Assembly: GCF_004348735.1 (NCBI RefSeq) | Contig: NZ_SMKT01000058.1 | Location: 1 to 48,094, forward strand | Reading direction: 5' to 3' | Source of the DNA: Actinomadura sp. KC06 | Lineage (GTDB): Bacteria > Actinomycetota > Actinomycetes > Streptosporangiales > Streptosporangiaceae | Length of the DNA: 48,094 bases | Shown: positions 41,218 to 48,094 of the stretch, piece by piece | Layout of the letters: the number at the start of each line of letters is the position of its first letter | Numbering within the stretch: position 1 is the stretch's first letter | Program-made: the position numbers and the translations under genes | The notes under the pieces: model-generated | Databases searched by the model: none | Seen by the model: the letters and a program-made list of their open reading frames with translations, nothing else | Told to the model about the DNA's origin: nothing

Positions 41218-42408
41218 TCAGCCGGCGCTCTTGTCGATCACGAACTTGCCGTTCTGGACGACCGCCTGCAGCTGCGGCCGCTGCGCGATGCCGTCCTTGA
41301 AGGTGGTGGCGTCGGCCATGCCCTGGTAGTTCTGCATGGCGTTGAGGCTCTCCTGGACCGTGACCCGGGCCTTCGCGACGGCGCCGGAGTCGGTCTTCAC
41401 GCCCTTCTCCTCGATGGCCTTGGCGATCATGTGGACGGCGTCGAAGGCGTAGGCGAAGTTGAGCGAGATGTCGGCCTGGCCGGTGGCGGCCTGTGCCTTC
41501 TCCAGCAGCGCCTTCGCCGCGGGCGTCTCGCTGTGCGGGTCGTACTGGGCCGCGGCGAGCGTCCCCTCGGTCGCCTTCCCGCCCGCCGCGACGTAGGCGG
41601 CGCCGCCGGACTGCAGCGAGCCGGTGCCGAGCAGCGCGAAGCTCTGCCGCTGGCTCCGCACCTCCCGCGCGATCCGGCCCGCGTCGTCCGGGCCGGCGGC
41701 CAGCGCCAGCACGTCCGGCTTGGCGGCGGCGAGCGAGGTCACCTGCGAGGCGAAGCTGGAGTCGCCGCTCTTGAACGTCACGCTCTTGACGATCTCGACG
41801 CCGTTGGCGCCGAACACGCTGCGGAACAGGTCGGCCTGCGCCTTGGTGGTGGCGTTGGCCTCGTCGCTGATGATCGCGGCGCGCTTCAGCTTCCGGTTCT
41901 GGATGATCTTGGTGAGGACGGGGGTGCTGTTGTCGGCGTCCGGCTGGGCGATCGTGAAGCCGTACGGGCGGGCGTTCTTCAGCACGCCCGGACGGGCCGC
42001 GCCGGGGCTCACGATCGGCACCTTGAGCTTGTTGGCCGCGCTGCAGGCGACCTCGCAGCCCGCGCTGTCGACCGGGCCGACGATCGCGAGGACCTTCTGC
42101 TTGGCCGCCAGCTGCGGGATGAGCGTCGCGGTGGTGGCCGGCTTGTTCTGGCTGTCGACCTTGACCAGCTCCAGCTTGGCGCCCTTGACGCCGCCCGCCT
42201 CGTTCAGCAGCTTCACGGCGTACTCGGCGCCCGCCTCCATCGTCTTGGAGTTGCTGGCGAACGGCCCCGCGGAGCTGGTGACGAGACCGATCTTGTAGGT
42301 GCCGGACCCGTCGTCCGAGCCCGAACCCTCGCCGCCGCAGGCCGCCAGGGCCAGCGAGACGGCGGTCAGCCCGACCGCGACGCGACCGGCGGTGCCGGTT
42401 CTGATCAT
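41218..42408 (-). CDS. livK: Branched-chain-type ABC transporter substrate-binding lipoprotein
   Basis: The 396-aa protein has a signal peptide and lipobox LAAC (Cys24), then a linker and a type 1 periplasmic-binding fold starting YKIGLVTSSAGPFASNSKTMEAGAEYAVKLLNEAGG. The ATG at 42408 follows AAGGG. It leads the eight-gene leftward operon liv-SDR-hydrolase-cupin, and the operator at 42482-42500 lies in its promoter. Aromatic acids are its likely ligands, given the locus. Confidence 0.92.
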   Translation of the reverse strand: MIRTGTAGRVAVGLTAVSLALAACGGEGSGSDDGSGTYKIGLVTSSAGPFASNSKTMEAGAEYAVKLLNEAGGVKGAKLELVKVDSQNKPATTATLIPQLAAKQKVLAIVGPVDSAGCEVACSAANKLKVPIVSPGAARPGVLKNARPYGFTIAQPDADNSTPVLTKIIQNRKLKRAAIISDEANATTKAQADLFRSVFGANGVEIVKSVTFKSGDSSFASQVTSLAAAKPDVLALAAGPDDAGRIAREVRSQRQSFALLGTGSLQSGGAAYVAAGGKATEGTLAAAQYDPHSETPAAKALLEKAQAATGQADISLNFAYAFDAVHMIAKAIEEKGVKTDSGAVAKARVTVQESLNAMQNYQGMADATTFKDGIAQRPQLQAVVQNGKFVIDKSAG

Positions 42409-42478
42409 CGTGGGATCCCTTCATCTGATGCGCGTGCGAAGCACCTGCCAGGCACGGTCTCGGCGGGGAGGTTCTCTT

Positions 42479-42503
42479 TTCTCCAGAATTAGTTTCTGGA
42501 GAA
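42479..42503. promoter_or_regulatory. IclR-regulon operator upstream of livK
   Basis: Perfect 10-bp arms TTCTCCAGAA (42479-42488) and TTCTGGAGAA (42494-42503) with a 5-bp spacer contain the core TCCAGAA-TTAGT-TTCTGGA. It is the most symmetric of four related sites in region 4 and lies 74 bp before the livK start. The rest of the 190-bp gap to the SDR gene holds no ORF of note. Confidence 0.8.
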
Positions 42504-42598
42504 TAGCGATTATGGGGTCGTGCGTAAAGACCCTTCCGGTCTCTACGTGGTGGATGTTTCCGCTGGTCGGGCGACGCGGGGCGCGGGCGCGGCGTCCG

Positions 42599-43372
42599 TC
42601 AGCCGTGCGCCCAGCCGCCGTCGACGTTGACGACCTGCCCGGTGATGAAGTCCGAGGCCGGGGAGCACAGGAACTCCACCGCGCCGCAGAGATCGTCCGG
42701 TACGCCGACCACGGGCAGGCACTGCTCGGTCTTCATGCGCTCCCGCAGCGCCTGCGCAGCCTGCGGGGTGTGCACCGTCTTCCTGGTCTCGACCGGGATG
42801 TAGCCGGGGGCGACGGCGTTCACCCGGATCCCGTCCGGGCCGAGCTCCCGCGCGAGGGCCCGGGTCAGGCCGACCACCCCGGCCTTCGCCGCGACGTACG
42901 GCGCGAGCCCGACCGGCAGGCCCTTCGACACCATCGTCGAGCTGACGTTCACGATCTTGCCGTGGCCGGCCGCGCGCATGTGCGGGACGACCGCCGCCGC
43001 GCACAGCCACTGCCCGGTCAGGTTCACGTCGAGGACCCTCGTCCAGTCCGCCCGGCTGAACGAGTCGAAGGGCCCGGACGGCAGCAGCGCCCCGCCGGCG
43101 TTGTTGACCAGCGCGTCGACCCGGTCCCAGCGCTCGACCACCGCGCGGACGACGGCGCCGACCTGCTCCTCGTCCGTGACGTCGGCCTCGTACGCGCTCA
43201 CCCGGTCCGCGCCCACGTCCGCGGCGATGCACTCGGCCGCCGACCGCGCCGCGTCCCCCGCCACGTCGACGACGGCGACGCGGTTCCCCGCCCCGGCCAG
43301 ATGGGTCGCGTACGCCCGGCCGAGCCCCTGGCCCGCGCCGGTGACGATCGCCACCCGCTCGCCCGCGCTCAC
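42599..43372 (-). CDS. Short-chain dehydrogenase/reductase
   Basis: The 257-aa SDR has IVTGAGQGLGRA, VNNAGGAL, and the Ser-Tyr-Lys set in NVSSTMVSKGLPVGLAPYVAAKAGV, with the C-terminal DFITGQVVNVDGGWAHG common in classical SDRs. GTG at 43372 overlaps the stop of the UGSC-type gene, so it ends the four-gene VOC operon. It may oxidise an alcohol in the degradation path. Its Gln in the cofactor motif and downstream DVAG suggest NAD+. Confidence 0.88.
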   Translation of the reverse strand: MSAGERVAIVTGAGQGLGRAYATHLAGAGNRVAVVDVAGDAARSAAECIAADVGADRVSAYEADVTDEEQVGAVVRAVVERWDRVDALVNNAGGALLPSGPFDSFSRADWTRVLDVNLTGQWLCAAAVVPHMRAAGHGKIVNVSSTMVSKGLPVGLAPYVAAKAGVVGLTRALARELGPDGIRVNAVAPGYIPVETRKTVHTPQAAQALRERMKTEQCLPVVGVPDDLCGAVEFLCSPASDFITGQVVNVDGGWAHG

Positions 43373-43896
43373 CGGTCCCCCTGCGCGCGGATCTGGCCGC
43401 TCGCGTCCTCGGCACGCGCGGCGAGCAGGTCGCCGGTCAGCGACCCGAGCGGATGGTCGATGACGGTGAGCGGCAGGTCGGGGACGCCCGCCGCCCGCGC
43501 CGCGATCCTGGCCGTGGTGACCAGCTCCGTCGTGCACACGACGTAGGCCGGGATTCCGCGGCGTTCGAGCGCGATCGCGTCCCGCACCGTGCACGAGCAG
43601 CACCCGGCGCAGTCGCCGACCCCGGTGACGACGACGTCGCACTTCGCGGCGAGGTCGTCGAGCATCTCGCCGGACGCGACGCGGCCGATGCTGGGCTTGC
43701 GCGCCCAGGCGGCGTCCTTCGCCCCGTCCTCCCGGAGCCTCGAGGCCAGCAGCTCAAGGAAGCGGTCGCTGTTCGGCTTGCCGTTGTCGAGGTACCCGAC
43801 CGCGAGGCCGGACAGCGACCGCGGGCGGGGCAGCGACCCCGCCGTCTCGTGCGGGACGTCGGCGGTCGGATCGAGGACGACGAGTCGTCCGGTCAT
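43369..43896 (-). CDS. UGSC-family protein (cysteine form)
   Basis: The 175-aa protein matches the uncharacterised UGSC family: a GxPNSDRFL segment, then VVVTGVGDCAGCCSCTVRDAIALERRGIPA and TTELV, with Cys96, Cys99, Cys100 and Cys102 in the reactive motif where relatives have Sec/Cys-Gly-Ser-Cys. The motif here looks expanded to C-A-G-C-C-S-C. No in-frame TGA or SECIS-like element is needed. The start overlaps the stop of the WGDGLP-type gene (ATGA), a partner commonly encoded beside it. Redox or thiol-addition chemistry is plausible but unproven. Confidence 0.8.
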   Translation of the reverse strand: MTGRLVVLDPTADVPHETAGSLPRPRSLSGLAVGYLDNGKPNSDRFLELLASRLREDGAKDAAWARKPSIGRVASGEMLDDLAAKCDVVVTGVGDCAGCCSCTVRDAIALERRGIPAYVVCTTELVTTARIAARAAGVPDLPLTVIDHPLGSLTGDLLAARAEDASGQIRAQGDR

Positions 43897-44987
43897 GGCG
43901 TCTCCCTCTGCGGTATCCGGCACCTCTCGGCCTCCTGCGCGGAGAGCGCCTCGGTGACGGGCGCGGACTCGTGGCCGCCGACCCAGTACGGGACGACCGC
44001 GGAATATCCGTAGAGGTCGCCTCCGGCGACGGTGATCAGAATGTCCTCCGGGCTCCGGACGACGGTTCGCAGCTCGTCCTCGCCGTCCGGCGTCGAGGCG
44101 TCCGGCGCCGCCGGGCCCGGCAGGCGGCCCGCGCGCCTGAGCGCTCCGACGCTGCGCCTGGCCAGGCGGAACAGCTCCTCGCGCACGGCCGCCTTGTCCA
44201 TCCCGGCACGCTGGATGATCTCGGCGTGCCGGGGGCCGATCACCACGACGAAGCTCCCGTCCGTGTAGTGGCACGGCAGCATCGCGTCGGCGATCGTGGC
44301 GAGGATCGGGCCGGGCTCGCTCGCCCAGTCGTTCCGCGCGTTGACCGGCGCCTCGCCCGCGAAGACCGTCACCGCGCTCTCCTCGGCCGGCACGCCCCGG
44401 TCGGCGTGCAGCGGCGGCCACGGCGACGTCCTGCTCTCGCCGATGCAGTACGTGTACTTGCCCGGATGCCCGAAGGTGGCCTTGTCCAGGACGCCCGGTA
44501 TGCCGCCGCACAGGTTCTGCAGGACGAAGCGGACCGCCCGTCCGATCGTGGCGTTGGCGTGGTGGCCGGGCCCGAACACGCTGAACGAGGTGTTGACGTT
44601 CAGCTGGTCGACCACCGGCCCGCTGATGATCAGCAGCGGCGCCGTGGCGCCGCTGACCGTGGTGCTGTGCAGGTTGAACGGCTCGCGGGTCAGGGCGCGG
44701 ACCGTCGCGACGAGCACCGACATGTACTCCTCGCGGCAGCCCGCGGCGACCGCGTTGATCGCGATCTTCTCCAGCGTGAGCGCGGCGCCCTGCTCGGCGA
44801 TCTCCCCGATCACCCGATCGGCCGGGATGCCGGACGCGGCCACGAACCTCTCGACGCGCTCCGGCGTGGGCGGGATGACGGGCAGCCCGTCGCCCCAGCC
44901 GTTCCGCGTGAACAGGTCCTGCGCCGCGTCGTCGTCGGCCACCGTGTACGGGGTGGACGCGAGCGTCATACGGGACGCGACCGTCAT
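43893..44987 (-). CDS. Conserved protein of unknown function, WGDGLP type, UGSC partner
   Basis: The 364-aa protein has NGWGDGLPVIPPTPERVERF near the N-terminus, EKIAINAVAAGCREEYMSVLVATVRAL, FGPGHHANATIGRAVRFVLQNLCGG and HPGKYTYCIGESRTSPWPPLHADRG. This is a widespread uncharacterised family, and it is often encoded next to UGSC proteins. No transmembrane segment or known cofactor motif is visible. I chose the ATG at 44987 because it overlaps the VOC gene stop; an ATG at 44969 is the alternative. The conserved Cys, His and Asn residues suggest an enzyme. The pair with UGSC may act on a halogenated, nitro or aromatic compound, but this is inference. Confidence 0.75.
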   Translation of the reverse strand: MTVASRMTLASTPYTVADDDAAQDLFTRNGWGDGLPVIPPTPERVERFVAASGIPADRVIGEIAEQGAALTLEKIAINAVAAGCREEYMSVLVATVRALTREPFNLHSTTVSGATAPLLIISGPVVDQLNVNTSFSVFGPGHHANATIGRAVRFVLQNLCGGIPGVLDKATFGHPGKYTYCIGESRTSPWPPLHADRGVPAEESAVTVFAGEAPVNARNDWASEPGPILATIADAMLPCHYTDGSFVVVIGPRHAEIIQRAGMDKAAVREELFRLARRSVGALRRAGRLPGPAAPDASTPDGEDELRTVVRSPEDILITVAGGDLYGYSAVVPYWVGGHESAPVTEALSAQEAERCRIPQRETP

Positions 44988-45496
44988 GCGTTGGCCGGGC
45001 CGTGCTCGTCCTGCCAGGCCTTCACCGCCTTCTCCGCGGCCGCCGCGTCGTCGTCGTTCAGCGGCCGGTTCTGGTAGGTCAGCTCCAGGCGCACGCCGTT
45101 GGGGTCGAAGAAGTAGATGGACGACCAGATGCCCTCGTGATCCACGACGCCCTTCACCTCGATCCCGGCCGCGGTCAGGCGGTCGCGGGCGGCCTCCACC
45201 TCGTCCAGGCTGTCGAGGGAGAGCGCGATGTGCGGCGCCCAGCGCGGCAGCGGAGACTCGTGGTGATCGACGTCGACGCCCTCGATCTCGAAGAACGCCA
45301 GGCACGAGCCGTCCCCCATCTCGAAGAACGTGTGGAGGAAGGTCGTCGGCTCCCCGGTGCTGCCCACGCTGTCGTCCATGGCGTAGCCGACCAGCCGCAG
45401 GCCGAGCAGCTCGGTGTAGAAGCGCTTCGTCGCGGCGGTGTCACGGGTCACGTACGCGACGTGGTTGAGGCCGCGAGGTCGGGCGAATCCAGTCAT
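44984..45496 (-). CDS. VOC-family protein, possible type I extradiol dioxygenase or lyase
   Basis: The 170-aa protein has one vicinal-oxygen-chelate domain with a candidate metal triad His12 (LNHVAYVTRD), His89 (PHIALSLDS) and Glu138 (FFDPNGVRLELTYQ). Small VOC proteins include extradiol dioxygenases, glyoxalases and fosfomycin-type enzymes. In this aromatic locus ring cleavage of a catechol is likely, though single-domain size is short for classic extradiol enzymes. It starts the leftward operon VOC-WGDGLP-UGSC-SDR. The operator at 45541-45559 lies upstream. Confidence 0.85.
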   Translation of the reverse strand: MTGFARPRGLNHVAYVTRDTAATKRFYTELLGLRLVGYAMDDSVGSTGEPTTFLHTFFEMGDGSCLAFFEIEGVDVDHHESPLPRWAPHIALSLDSLDEVEAARDRLTAAGIEVKGVVDHEGIWSSIYFFDPNGVRLELTYQNRPLNDDDAAAAEKAVKAWQDEHGPANA

Positions 45497-45540
45497 GGCT
45501 GGCCTCTCTGATCAGCGAGGGTGTCTGTTGATTTCTTCAA

Positions 45541-45559
45541 TGCAGAATGCTTTTCTGTG
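45541..45559. promoter_or_regulatory. IclR-regulon operator between the VOC and DUF3237 genes
   Basis: TGCAGAA-TGCTT-TTCTGTG fits the shared operator with one end mismatch. It lies in the 100-bp divergent gap, 45 bp from the VOC start and 38 bp from the DUF3237 start, so one site could control both directions. Confidence 0.65.
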
Positions 45560-45596
45560 CATCCGGATGTCAACCCCCGAGCAGAAGGAGACCCGC

Positions 45597-46025
45597 GTGG
45601 GCATCGAGCTGGACCCGCTGGGCACGCTGACCATCACGATCGAGCGGCAGACGATGCTGCCGTCCACCCCCGAGGGCGGCCGGCTGGTCGGCGAGGCCGC
45701 CGACTGCCGGTGGGAGGGCGACCGCGTCCGGGCGAGCCAGCTCGGGCGCAGCGCCAGCGACTGGGTGCGCGTCCACGCGGACTCCACGGTCAGCGTGGAC
45801 GCCCGGATCCTGCTGCGCACCGACGACGGCGCCGTCATCGCGATGACCTACCGGGGGAAGGCGGACCGGCCGCCGGCGGACGGGGGCGTCATCTTCACCG
45901 CCCCCACCTTCGAGACCGACGACGAGCGGTACGGGTGGCTGAACAAGATTCAGGCGGTCGGCATGGGCCGCCGTACGGGCAGCACGCTCGTCTACGAGCT
46001 GTACGCCCTGACCGCCGGTCCCTGA
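45597..46025 (+). CDS. DUF3237 family protein
   Basis: The 142-aa protein fits DUF3237: GIELDPLGTLTITIERQ at the start, a central GRLVGEAADCRWEGDRVRASQLGRSASDWVRVHADSTVSVDARILLRTDDGAVIAMTYRG, and a C-terminal NKIQAVGMGRRTGSTLVYELYAL. The GTG at 45597 is preferred because AAGGAGA lies 6 bases upstream; an ATG at 45567 would add ten unconserved residues and end close to the operator. The beta-barrel-like family has no proven role and often occurs in aromatic or steroid catabolic loci. It may bind or isomerise a hydrophobic intermediate. Confidence 0.85.
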   Translation: MGIELDPLGTLTITIERQTMLPSTPEGGRLVGEAADCRWEGDRVRASQLGRSASDWVRVHADSTVSVDARILLRTDDGAVIAMTYRGKADRPPADGGVIFTAPTFETDDERYGWLNKIQAVGMGRRTGSTLVYELYALTAGP

Positions 46026-46035
46026 CCCGGACGGC

Positions 46036-46075
46036 GACGCCCGCATCGGAGCGAGAGACGCCCGCATCGGAGCGA
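46036..46075 (+). repeat. Two 19-bp direct repeats upstream of iclR
   Basis: The same 19-bp sequence (beginning GACGCCCGCATCGG) occurs at 46036-46054 and 46057-46075, offset by 21 bp, two helical turns. A CCCGATCGGG palindrome follows at 46087-46096. The pair lies between the DUF3237 stop and the iclR start and looks like a tandem regulator site or a small duplication. Confidence 0.8.
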
Positions 46076-46153
46076 TAATGGAGGATCCCGATCGGGTGCG
46101 TTGCCCGACGCGGACGAGACCTGCGTTCCATGACGACCGCCAGAAAGGCACCA

Positions 46154-46963
46154 ATGCCCGATCACGCCGCACGTCCGGACGCGGAGCCGCCCATCGAGCC
46201 GGAGCACTCCGCGCCCCCGCAGTACCCGATCGAGTCGGTCGACAACGCCCTCCGACTGCTCTGGCTGATCGGCGAACGCGGCGCCCTGCGCCTGACCGAC
46301 GCGGGAGACTACCTCGGGGTGGCCTCGTCGACCGCTCACCGGCTCCTCGCCATGCTGCAGTATCGCGGTTTCGTCCGGCAGAACCGCCAGTCCCGGATGT
46401 ACGAGCCGGGGCCGTCGCTCGACAAGATCGCCTTCTCGCTGCTGGGGCGCCTCGACGTGCGCGAACGCGCGCGTCCCGTGCTGGAGCGCCTTAACGGGGA
46501 ACTGCAGGAGACCGTCCATCTCGGGACCCTCGAAGGGCAGATGGTCCGCTTCATCGACTCGATCGAAAGCCCGCGCGCCGTCCGTGTGGGGTCCCGTCTC
46601 GGCCGGTCCATCCTCGCGCACTGCACCTCGACGGGTAAGGCCATGCTGGCCCAGCTGCCGGACGCCGACCTGATCGAGTTGTACCCCGAGCCGAAGCTCG
46701 AACAGATGACGGGCGCGTCGATCGACTCCCGCGACGCCCTGCTGGAAGCGCTGAAGGACGTCCGCCGCAAGGGCTACGCGACCAGCAAGGAGGAAAGTGA
46801 GGAAGGCGTGATGTCGGTGGCGATGGCCCTGCCTCGCTCGAACCGTCCGCCGATGGCCCTGAACATTTCCGTCCCGGCGAGCCGCATGAACGTCCCCACC
46901 CGCCGCAAGATCGTCTCAGCCCTCACCGGCGCGGTGCAGGAGATCGACCAACTGATCATCTAG
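46154..46963 (+). CDS. IclR-family transcriptional regulator, probable local regulator of region 4
   Basis: The 269-aa protein has an acidic, Pro-rich N-terminus, a winged HTH (IESVDNALRLLWLIGERGALRLTDAGDYLGVASSTAHRLLAML, about residues 25-67) and an IclR effector domain with RSILAHCTSTGKAMLA. I prefer the ATG at 46154 (AGAAAGG upstream) over 46130. It lies between operators at 45541 and 46999, and the same operator is found at two more promoters of region 4. The parallel with IclR-type regulators of aromatic catabolism such as PhtR, PcaR and PobR is strong. Its inducer is probably an aromatic acid. Confidence 0.9.
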   Translation: MPDHAARPDAEPPIEPEHSAPPQYPIESVDNALRLLWLIGERGALRLTDAGDYLGVASSTAHRLLAMLQYRGFVRQNRQSRMYEPGPSLDKIAFSLLGRLDVRERARPVLERLNGELQETVHLGTLEGQMVRFIDSIESPRAVRVGSRLGRSILAHCTSTGKAMLAQLPDADLIELYPEPKLEQMTGASIDSRDALLEALKDVRRKGYATSKEESEEGVMSVAMALPRSNRPPMALNISVPASRMNVPTRRKIVSALTGAVQEIDQLII

Positions 46964-46998
46964 CCGTTGCCCGCCTCGCCCGGCACCGGGGTCTGCTC

Positions 46999-47017
46999 TA
47001 CAGAAACCTGTTCTGCA
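46999..47017. promoter_or_regulatory. IclR-regulon operator directly before the LLM oxidoreductase gene
   Basis: TACAGAA-ACCTG-TTCTGCA ends one base before the first ATG (47018) of the downstream gene. Such a place overlaps the ribosome-binding region, so the regulator must act on a promoter inside or just before the 54-bp gap after iclR, or on readthrough. Confidence 0.7.
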
Positions 47018-47029
47018 ATGATGTCGGGC

Positions 47030-48004
47030 ATGAGCCTCGGTCTGTCCATCGCGTCGAACAGCGGTCTGCCTCCCGCGGAGATGGGCGAACTGGCCCGCGC
47101 CGCCGAGGACGCCGGGTACGACGCCGTCTTCGTCGCCGAGGTCAACGGCGACGCCCTGACGCTCTGCCATCCCTTGATCGCGGCGACCGGATCGGTGTCC
47201 GTGGGCACCGCCATCGCCAACGCCGCGCTGCGCCCGCCCGTGCTGGCCGCCAAGACCGCCGCGCTCCTGGACGACGCGTCCGGCGGCCGCTTCCGGCTCG
47301 GCCTGGGCCTCGCCAACGCGGCCAAGAACACCCAGTTCGGCCTGCCGCAGCATCCACCGCTCCAGATGGTCGAGGAGTACGTGGCGGTGGTCCGCGCCGT
47401 CCTGGCAGGTGAGCCGGGGTTCAGCGGCGGCATCTTCCGTACCGGCCGGGTGCCGCTCGACCGTCCGCCGCACCGTCCCGACCTGCCGATCCACCTGGCC
47501 GCGCTCGGCCCGCGCATGCTGCGGCTGGCGGGCCGCATCGCCGACGGCGTGATCCTCAACCTCATGTCACCGGAGCGGGCGGCGGAGGCCGTGGCGACGG
47601 TGCGCGAGTCCGCGGCAGACGCGGGCAGGGAACCGGCGGACGTCGAGATCGTCTGCGTCGTCCACACCTGCCTGGCCGATGACGCGGAGGCCGCGGCCCG
47701 CGGGGCGTGCGCCATCGTTCCCCGCTATGCCCTGCATCCCGCGGCGCCTAGCCTGTTCGGCGACCCGCTCGGCATCGTCCAGGAGCTGGCCCGCGCGGGC
47801 GACTGGGCCGGTGCCGTCCGGCACGTCCCGCAGCACGTCGCGGACTCGTTCGTGGCCCACGGCGACGCCGCCGCGTGCGGCGCCCGGATCGAGGAGTACC
47901 GGAAAGCCGGCGTGGACCTCCCCGTCCTGTACCCGGTACCGGTGGACGGCGCGTGGCCCTATGCGGACGTGATCACCGGCCTGGCCCCGGGCAAATCGAC
48001 TTGA
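47030..48004 (+). CDS. LLM-class (luciferase-like) oxidoreductase, probably F420-dependent
   Basis: The 324-aa protein (from the ATG at 47030) has a luciferase-like TIM barrel: LARAAEDAGYDAVFVAEVN, VGTAIANAALRPPVLAAKTAALLDDASGGRFRLGLGLAN and LPIHLAALGPRMLRLAGRIADGVILN. The last resembles F420-dependent methylenetetrahydromethanopterin reductase-like enzymes more than flavin monooxygenases. ATGs at 47018 and 47021 are alternative starts. It may reduce or oxidise a pathway intermediate. With the operator just upstream it belongs to the same regulon. The 90 bp after it (48005-48094) show no supported gene. Confidence 0.85.
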   Translation: MSLGLSIASNSGLPPAEMGELARAAEDAGYDAVFVAEVNGDALTLCHPLIAATGSVSVGTAIANAALRPPVLAAKTAALLDDASGGRFRLGLGLANAAKNTQFGLPQHPPLQMVEEYVAVVRAVLAGEPGFSGGIFRTGRVPLDRPPHRPDLPIHLAALGPRMLRLAGRIADGVILNLMSPERAAEAVATVRESAADAGREPADVEIVCVVHTCLADDAEAAARGACAIVPRYALHPAAPSLFGDPLGIVQELARAGDWAGAVRHVPQHVADSFVAHGDAAACGARIEEYRKAGVDLPVLYPVPVDGAWPYADVITGLAPGKST

Positions 48005-48094
48005 ACGTACCGAGCTCAGCGATGCGGACACGGCTCCGGACTTCGTTCCCGTATAACCCTGAGAATGGCCGTGCCGGTCAGGAGTGGGGAATCG

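Overview
The window is about 48 kb of very GC-rich DNA. Its genes use codons with almost only G or C in the third position, GTG and TTG starts are common, and many genes overlap as ATGA or GTGA. Two IclR regulators, an LLM (F420-type) oxidoreductase, an LpqS/CysK2-like locus and a duplicated partial nuo operon all point to an actinomycete, probably a Streptosporangiales or Actinomadura-like soil organism. The genus is inference. No rRNA, tRNA, CRISPR array, insertion sequence or phage gene was seen.

Region 1 (36-17020) is a catabolic locus. An IclR regulator diverges from an acyl-CoA dehydrogenase and two tandem TauD-type dioxygenases. A convergent enoyl-CoA hydratase follows. Then comes a ten-gene operon: AtzG-like small subunit, amidase, a four-gene spermidine/putrescine-type ABC importer, ADP-forming acyl-CoA synthetase, enoyl-CoA hydratase, urocanate hydratase (HutU) and CaiB/BaiF CoA-transferase. 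HutU without HutH, HutI or HutG, set among carnitine-style CoA enzymes, suggests uptake and CoA-linked oxidation of an imidazole acid or related compound that feeds urocanase. This is inference.

Region 2 (17137-25205) is a tightly overlapping operon nuoA-X-H-J-K-L-M-N. It has the membrane arm of complex I but no E, F, G or I and no normal B, C or D. Gene X (17475-18713) sits where B/C/D should be. It looks like a degenerate NuoB-NuoD fusion without the Fe-S cysteines and carries a histidine repeat. Several residues conserved in true complex I are changed in NuoA, H, M and N. This is the best candidate here for an undescribed machine.

Region 3 (25267-29684) is read leftwards: an LpqS-like His/Cys-rich small protein, a CysK2-like PLP enzyme and an MFS exporter, in the order of the mycobacterial copper-responsive lpqS-cysK2-Rv0849 locus. 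A DHA2 drug-type exporter follows. Its promoter holds two perfect TACCC-N5-GGGTA boxes, the RicR/CsoR copper operator pattern, inside a perfect 21-bp-arm inverted repeat.

Region 4 (30025-48004) is an aromatic-acid degradation locus. A rightward operon encodes ring-hydroxylating dioxygenase alpha and beta, a small conserved protein, dihydrodiol dehydrogenase, 3Fe-4S ferredoxin, ferredoxin reductase and a class II aldolase-type decarboxylase, the gene set of actinobacterial phthalate 3,4-dioxygenase operons. A leftward operon encodes a LivKHMGF importer, an SDR, an alpha/beta hydrolase and a cupin. A second leftward operon encodes a VOC-fold dioxygenase, a WGDGLP-type protein, a UGSC-type protein and an SDR. 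A DUF3237 protein, an IclR regulator and an LLM oxidoreductase complete it. Four copies of one operator (NCAGAR-N5-YTCTGN) lie at the four promoters of this region, which defines a probable local IclR regulon.
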